Source: JACDCP01 sp050740235 (GTDB lineage: Bacteria > Pseudomonadota > Gammaproteobacteria > Steroidobacterales > JACDCP01). Taken from it: DNA of 64,000 nt. The DNA lies in assembly GCA_050740235.1 (NCBI GenBank), contig JBOIDB010000072.1, positions 9,816-73,815 on the forward strand, in the 5' to 3' direction. Positions 61,254 through 64,000 of the stretch are shown one piece after another. The position numbers and the translations under genes are program-made. A model generated the notes under the pieces. It was not told the origin of the DNA. It saw nothing but the letters and a program-made list of their open reading frames with translations, and did not search any database. Position 1 is the stretch's first letter. The number at the start of each line of letters is the position of its first letter.

Positions 61254-63956
61254 ATGCCCAGCGATCCTCGACTGATTCTCGTCGACGGCTCCTCGTACCT
61301 GTTTCGGGCCTTCCACGCATTGCCGCCGCTCAGCACCTCGCGCGGCCAGCCGACCGGTGCCGTGCTCGGCGTGCTCAACATGCTCAACAAGCTGATCAAC
61401 GAGCATCAGCCCGAGCGCATGGCGGTCGTCTTCGACGCCGCCGGCAAGACCTTTCGCGACGAAATGTTCGCGGATTACAAGCTCACCCGCCCGCCTATGG
61501 CCGACGAGCTGCGCTCGCAGCTGGAGCCGCTGCTGGAGGCGGTCCGCGCGCTCGGCCTGCCGTTGCTGCGGGTCCCCGGCGTGGAGGCCGATGACGTGAT
61601 CGGCACCCTGGCCCGCCAAGCCACCGAGGCATCTCTCGACACGCTCATCTCGACCGGCGACAAGGACATGGCGCAGCTCGTCGACCAGCACGTCACCCTG
61701 GTCAACACGATGAGCGGCACGGTGCTCGACCCGGCCGGAGTGCTCGCCAAGTTCGGCGTGACTCCGGCGCAGATTGCCGACTACATCGCTTTGATCGGGG
61801 ATACCTCCGACAACATTCCGGGCGTGCCCAGGGTCGGCCCGAAGACCGCGGCAAAGTGGCTCGCACAATACGGCACGCTCGTGCACCTCGTTGCGCATGC
61901 GGCCGAGATACCGGGCAAGGTCGGCGAAAGCCTGCGCGAGCACGTCGATCGGCTCGAATTGTCGCGGCGCCTGACCGAAATTCGTTGCGACCTCGAGCTC
62001 GACCTGAAAGCCTCCGATCTGAAACGGGCAGCGCCCGACTACGACGCCCTGCGCGAGATGTACGCGACCCTCGAACTCGCCAGTCTGCTGCGCCAGCTGC
62101 CAGAGGGAACCGTTGCCGCCGCCCCTGCGGATGCGCGGCCGGCCGCGCCGCTGCACTACGAGGCGATATTCACGCGCGAGGCCCTCGAGGAGTGGACCGA
62201 GCGCCTCCGCGAAGCAGATCTGTTCGCCCTCAACACCAAAACGACGAGCCTGCGCTATCGCGAGGCCGAGATCATCGGCGTCTCGTTCGCCGTCGCGCCC
62301 GGTATCGCCGCCTACGTGCCGATGGCCCACGATTACGCCGACGCGCCGCGCCAGCTCCATCGCGACGAGGCGCTTGCGGCACTGCGCCCGCTGCTCGAAA
62401 GCCCGGCCCATCGCAAGGTCGGGCATCACCTCAAGCACGACGCGCACGTGCTCCGCAATCACGGCATCGAGCTGGCCGGCATGACCTACGACACGATGCT
62501 GGAATCCTACGTGCTGAACAGCACCGGCTCGCGCCACGACATAGATTCCCTGGCGCTCAAATACCTCGGCCTCAAGACCGTCAGCTACGAGGAAATCGCC
62601 GGGAGGGGCTCGAAGCAGATCCCGTTGAGCCAGGTCCGCGTCGAGGATGCGGCACCGTATGCCGCGGAAGATGCCGACGTCACGCTGCGCCTGCACGAGC
62701 GGCTCTGGCCGGACGTCGAAGCCGCCGAGGGCTTGCACCGCGTGTACGAGACCATCGAGCTGCCCCTCATGCCGGTGCTGCAGCGCATGGAATACACGGG
62801 CGTGCTGATCGATGCGCCGATGCTGCGCGAGCAGAGCCGCGAGCTGGCCGAAAAGATGCGCGGCATAGAGGAGGCGGCCTACCGGGAAGCCGGCGCGCCG
62901 TTCACGATCGGCTCGCCGAAACAGCTGCAGGAAATCTTCTTCGAGCGCCTCTGCCTGCCGGTGCTGCGCAAGACGCCGGGCGGCCAGCCGTCGACGGCGG
63001 AGGACGTGCTGCAGGAGCTGGCTCTCACCTACCCGCTGCCGCAGCTCGTGCTCGAGTACCGCGCGCTGAGCAAACTCAAGTCCACGTACACTGACAAGCT
63101 GCCGCTGGAGGTGAACGTGCGCACCGGTCGCGTGCATACCTCCTACCATCAGGCCGTGGCCGCGACCGGCCGCCTGTCCTCCTCCGATCCCAATCTGCAG
63201 AACATCCCGATCCGCACGCCGGAGGGCCGCCGCATCCGGCAGGCGTTCGTCGCGCCGGACGGCAATGTCCTGCTCGCGGCCGACTACTCGCAGATCGAGC
63301 TCAGAATCATGGCGCACCTGTCCGGCGACGAAGGCCTGCTGGCCGCGTTCACAAAGGACATCGACATCCACCGCGCGACCGCCGCCGAGGTGTTCCGCGT
63401 GTCGCTCGACGGGGTGCTGCCGGATCACCGCCGCAAGGCGAAGGCCATCAATTTCGGCCTCATGTACGGCATGTCGGCCTTCGGACTCGCGCGCCAGCTC
63501 GGTATCGACCGCAACGAGGCGCAGGCGTACGTCGATCTGTATTTCGAGCGCTATCCGGGCGTCCAGGCGTTCATGGATCGCACGCGCCGGGCAGCGCGAG
63601 ATCAGGGCTTCGTCGAAACCGTGTACGGCCGGCGGCTCTATCTCACCGAGATCAACTCACGCAACGCCCAGCGCCGGCAATACGCGGAGCGCAGCGCCAT
63701 CAACGCGCCCATGCAGGGCACGGCGGCGGACATCATCAAGCGGGCGATGATCGGCGTCGACCGCTGGCTTCGGGAAAGCGGGGCGCCGGCCCGCCTGGTC
63801 ATGCAGGTGCACGACGAGCTGGTGCTCGAGGTCGAGCGCTCCGCGGCAGCCGAGGTCGCCGCCGAGATCGAGCGCATCATGTGCGGCGCGGCGCAGCTCA
63901 GCGTGCCGCTCAGGGTGGACTCGGGTACCGGGGCGAACTGGGACGAGGCGCACTGA
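61254..63956 (+). CDS. polA: DNA polymerase I with altered 3'-5' exonuclease site
   Basis: 900 residues (E. coli 928). 5' nuclease domain (1-290; EADDVIGTLA, STGDKD, GDTSDNIPGV), 3'-5' exonuclease-like domain (about 320-515) and polymerase domain (motif A DYSQIELRIMAHL, motif B RRKAKAINFGLMYG, motif C VHDELVLEV). In the exonuclease domain the usual DTE of motif I is N327-T-K329, so two metal ligands (E. coli D355, E357) are gone, while D396, Y469 and D473 (E. coli D424, Y497, D501) remain. Polymerase and 5' nuclease should work; proofreading should not. Transcribed with lptM. Confidence 0.96.
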   Translation: MPSDPRLILVDGSSYLFRAFHALPPLSTSRGQPTGAVLGVLNMLNKLINEHQPERMAVVFDAAGKTFRDEMFADYKLTRPPMADELRSQLEPLLEAVRALGLPLLRVPGVEADDVIGTLARQATEASLDTLISTGDKDMAQLVDQHVTLVNTMSGTVLDPAGVLAKFGVTPAQIADYIALIGDTSDNIPGVPRVGPKTAAKWLAQYGTLVHLVAHAAEIPGKVGESLREHVDRLELSRRLTEIRCDLELDLKASDLKRAAPDYDALREMYATLELASLLRQLPEGTVAAAPADARPAAPLHYEAIFTREALEEWTERLREADLFALNTKTTSLRYREAEIIGVSFAVAPGIAAYVPMAHDYADAPRQLHRDEALAALRPLLESPAHRKVGHHLKHDAHVLRNHGIELAGMTYDTMLESYVLNSTGSRHDIDSLALKYLGLKTVSYEEIAGRGSKQIPLSQVRVEDAAPYAAEDADVTLRLHERLWPDVEAAEGLHRVYETIELPLMPVLQRMEYTGVLIDAPMLREQSRELAEKMRGIEEAAYREAGAPFTIGSPKQLQEIFFERLCLPVLRKTPGGQPSTAEDVLQELALTYPLPQLVLEYRALSKLKSTYTDKLPLEVNVRTGRVHTSYHQAVAATGRLSSSDPNLQNIPIRTPEGRRIRQAFVAPDGNVLLAADYSQIELRIMAHLSGDEGLLAAFTKDIDIHRATAAEVFRVSLDGVLPDHRRKAKAINFGLMYGMSAFGLARQLGIDRNEAQAYVDLYFERYPGVQAFMDRTRRAARDQGFVETVYGRRLYLTEINSRNAQRRQYAERSAINAPMQGTAADIIKRAMIGVDRWLRESGAPARLVMQVHDELVLEVERSAAAEVAAEIERIMCGAAQLSVPLRVDSGTGANWDEAH

Positions 63957-63962
63957 GTAAAA

Positions 63963-64000
63963 AATGGGGACATGCCTGATTTCCAGACGGAAATCAGGCA
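63963..64000. repeat. GGGGACAT-class repeat cut by the window end
   Basis: AAATGGGGACATGCCTGATT and the start of its complementary arm (GGAAATCAGGCA), directly after the polA stop. Confidence 0.8.

Noticed and set aside
61074..63428. Minus-strand ORF (784 codons) opposite polA
   Set aside because: Shadow of polA; composition is Arg/His/Gln-rich with no domain.
1..64000. tRNA or rRNA genes
   Set aside because: No cloverleaf with a T-loop motif or rRNA core sequence was recognised by eye; a covariance-model scan would settle this.

Overview
The window reads as chromosomal DNA of a high-GC gammaproteobacterium. The evidence is the gene families present: PspF/PspABC, TamA/TamB, YdbH-YnbE-YdbL, GspA/GspB, a long membrane-anchored FadE, YadG/YadH, NudC, LptM (YifL) and an FlhC homologue. 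Placement near Nevskiales/Steroidobacterales is only a guess. Coding density is high. Many gene pairs overlap by 4 bases (ATGA or GTGA). No rRNA, tRNA, prophage, transposase or CRISPR array was seen. Several families of small dispersed inverted repeats fill the gaps between genes.

1-15.7 kb: a YheT-type hydrolase cut by the window edge, carrying an in-frame palindromic repeat; a response regulator with a transmembrane helix; ydbH followed by a fused YnbE-YdbL lipoprotein (envelope phospholipid transport); a PAS-GGDEF-EAL c-di-GMP protein; an AttEFGH-like ABC cluster; a secreted hydrolase; and a phage-shock operon with two PspB-like and two PspC proteins. A sigma-54 promoter lies in front of pspA, with pspF divergent.

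17-34 kb: a MocR regulator facing a secreted protein; a vanadium-haloperoxidase/PAP2-type lipoprotein with a GST, facing an HxlR regulator; two amidohydrolases; a KefB/YbaL-type antiporter; envelope lipoproteins (DUF4136, BON) and a DUF4097 protein built on a DTGSG repeat; a GntR-ABC (YtrA-like) operon; an ECF sigma factor with a membrane partner; malate dehydrogenase.

35-46.7 kb: a cluster of three hairpins, fadE, a DUF4286-DUF3667-like membrane protein, a second DUF4136 lipoprotein, dinB (start codon inside a repeat), gspA-gspB, a GFA-family protein, a gluzincin peptidase and a cystathionine gamma-synthase-type enzyme.

46.7-64 kb: a multi-hairpin MITE-like element; yadG/yadH; a divergent pair made of a tandem FlhD-like protein and an FlhC-like protein with no flagellar genes nearby; nudC (start codon inside a repeat); a TANGO2-like NRDE protein with an S9 peptidase; tamA-tamB; an esterase; a thioesterase; lptM; and polA, whose 3'-5' exonuclease site has lost two metal ligands.

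The strongest leads are the divergent tandem-FlhD/FlhC pair, a hairpin family with a conserved 25-base loop and stems that differ from copy to copy, palindromic repeats that supply start codons to dinB and nudC, and the altered exonuclease site of PolA. The envelope genes (YdbH system, TamAB, Psp, LptM, AttEFGH-like and YadGH transporters) form a recurrent theme.
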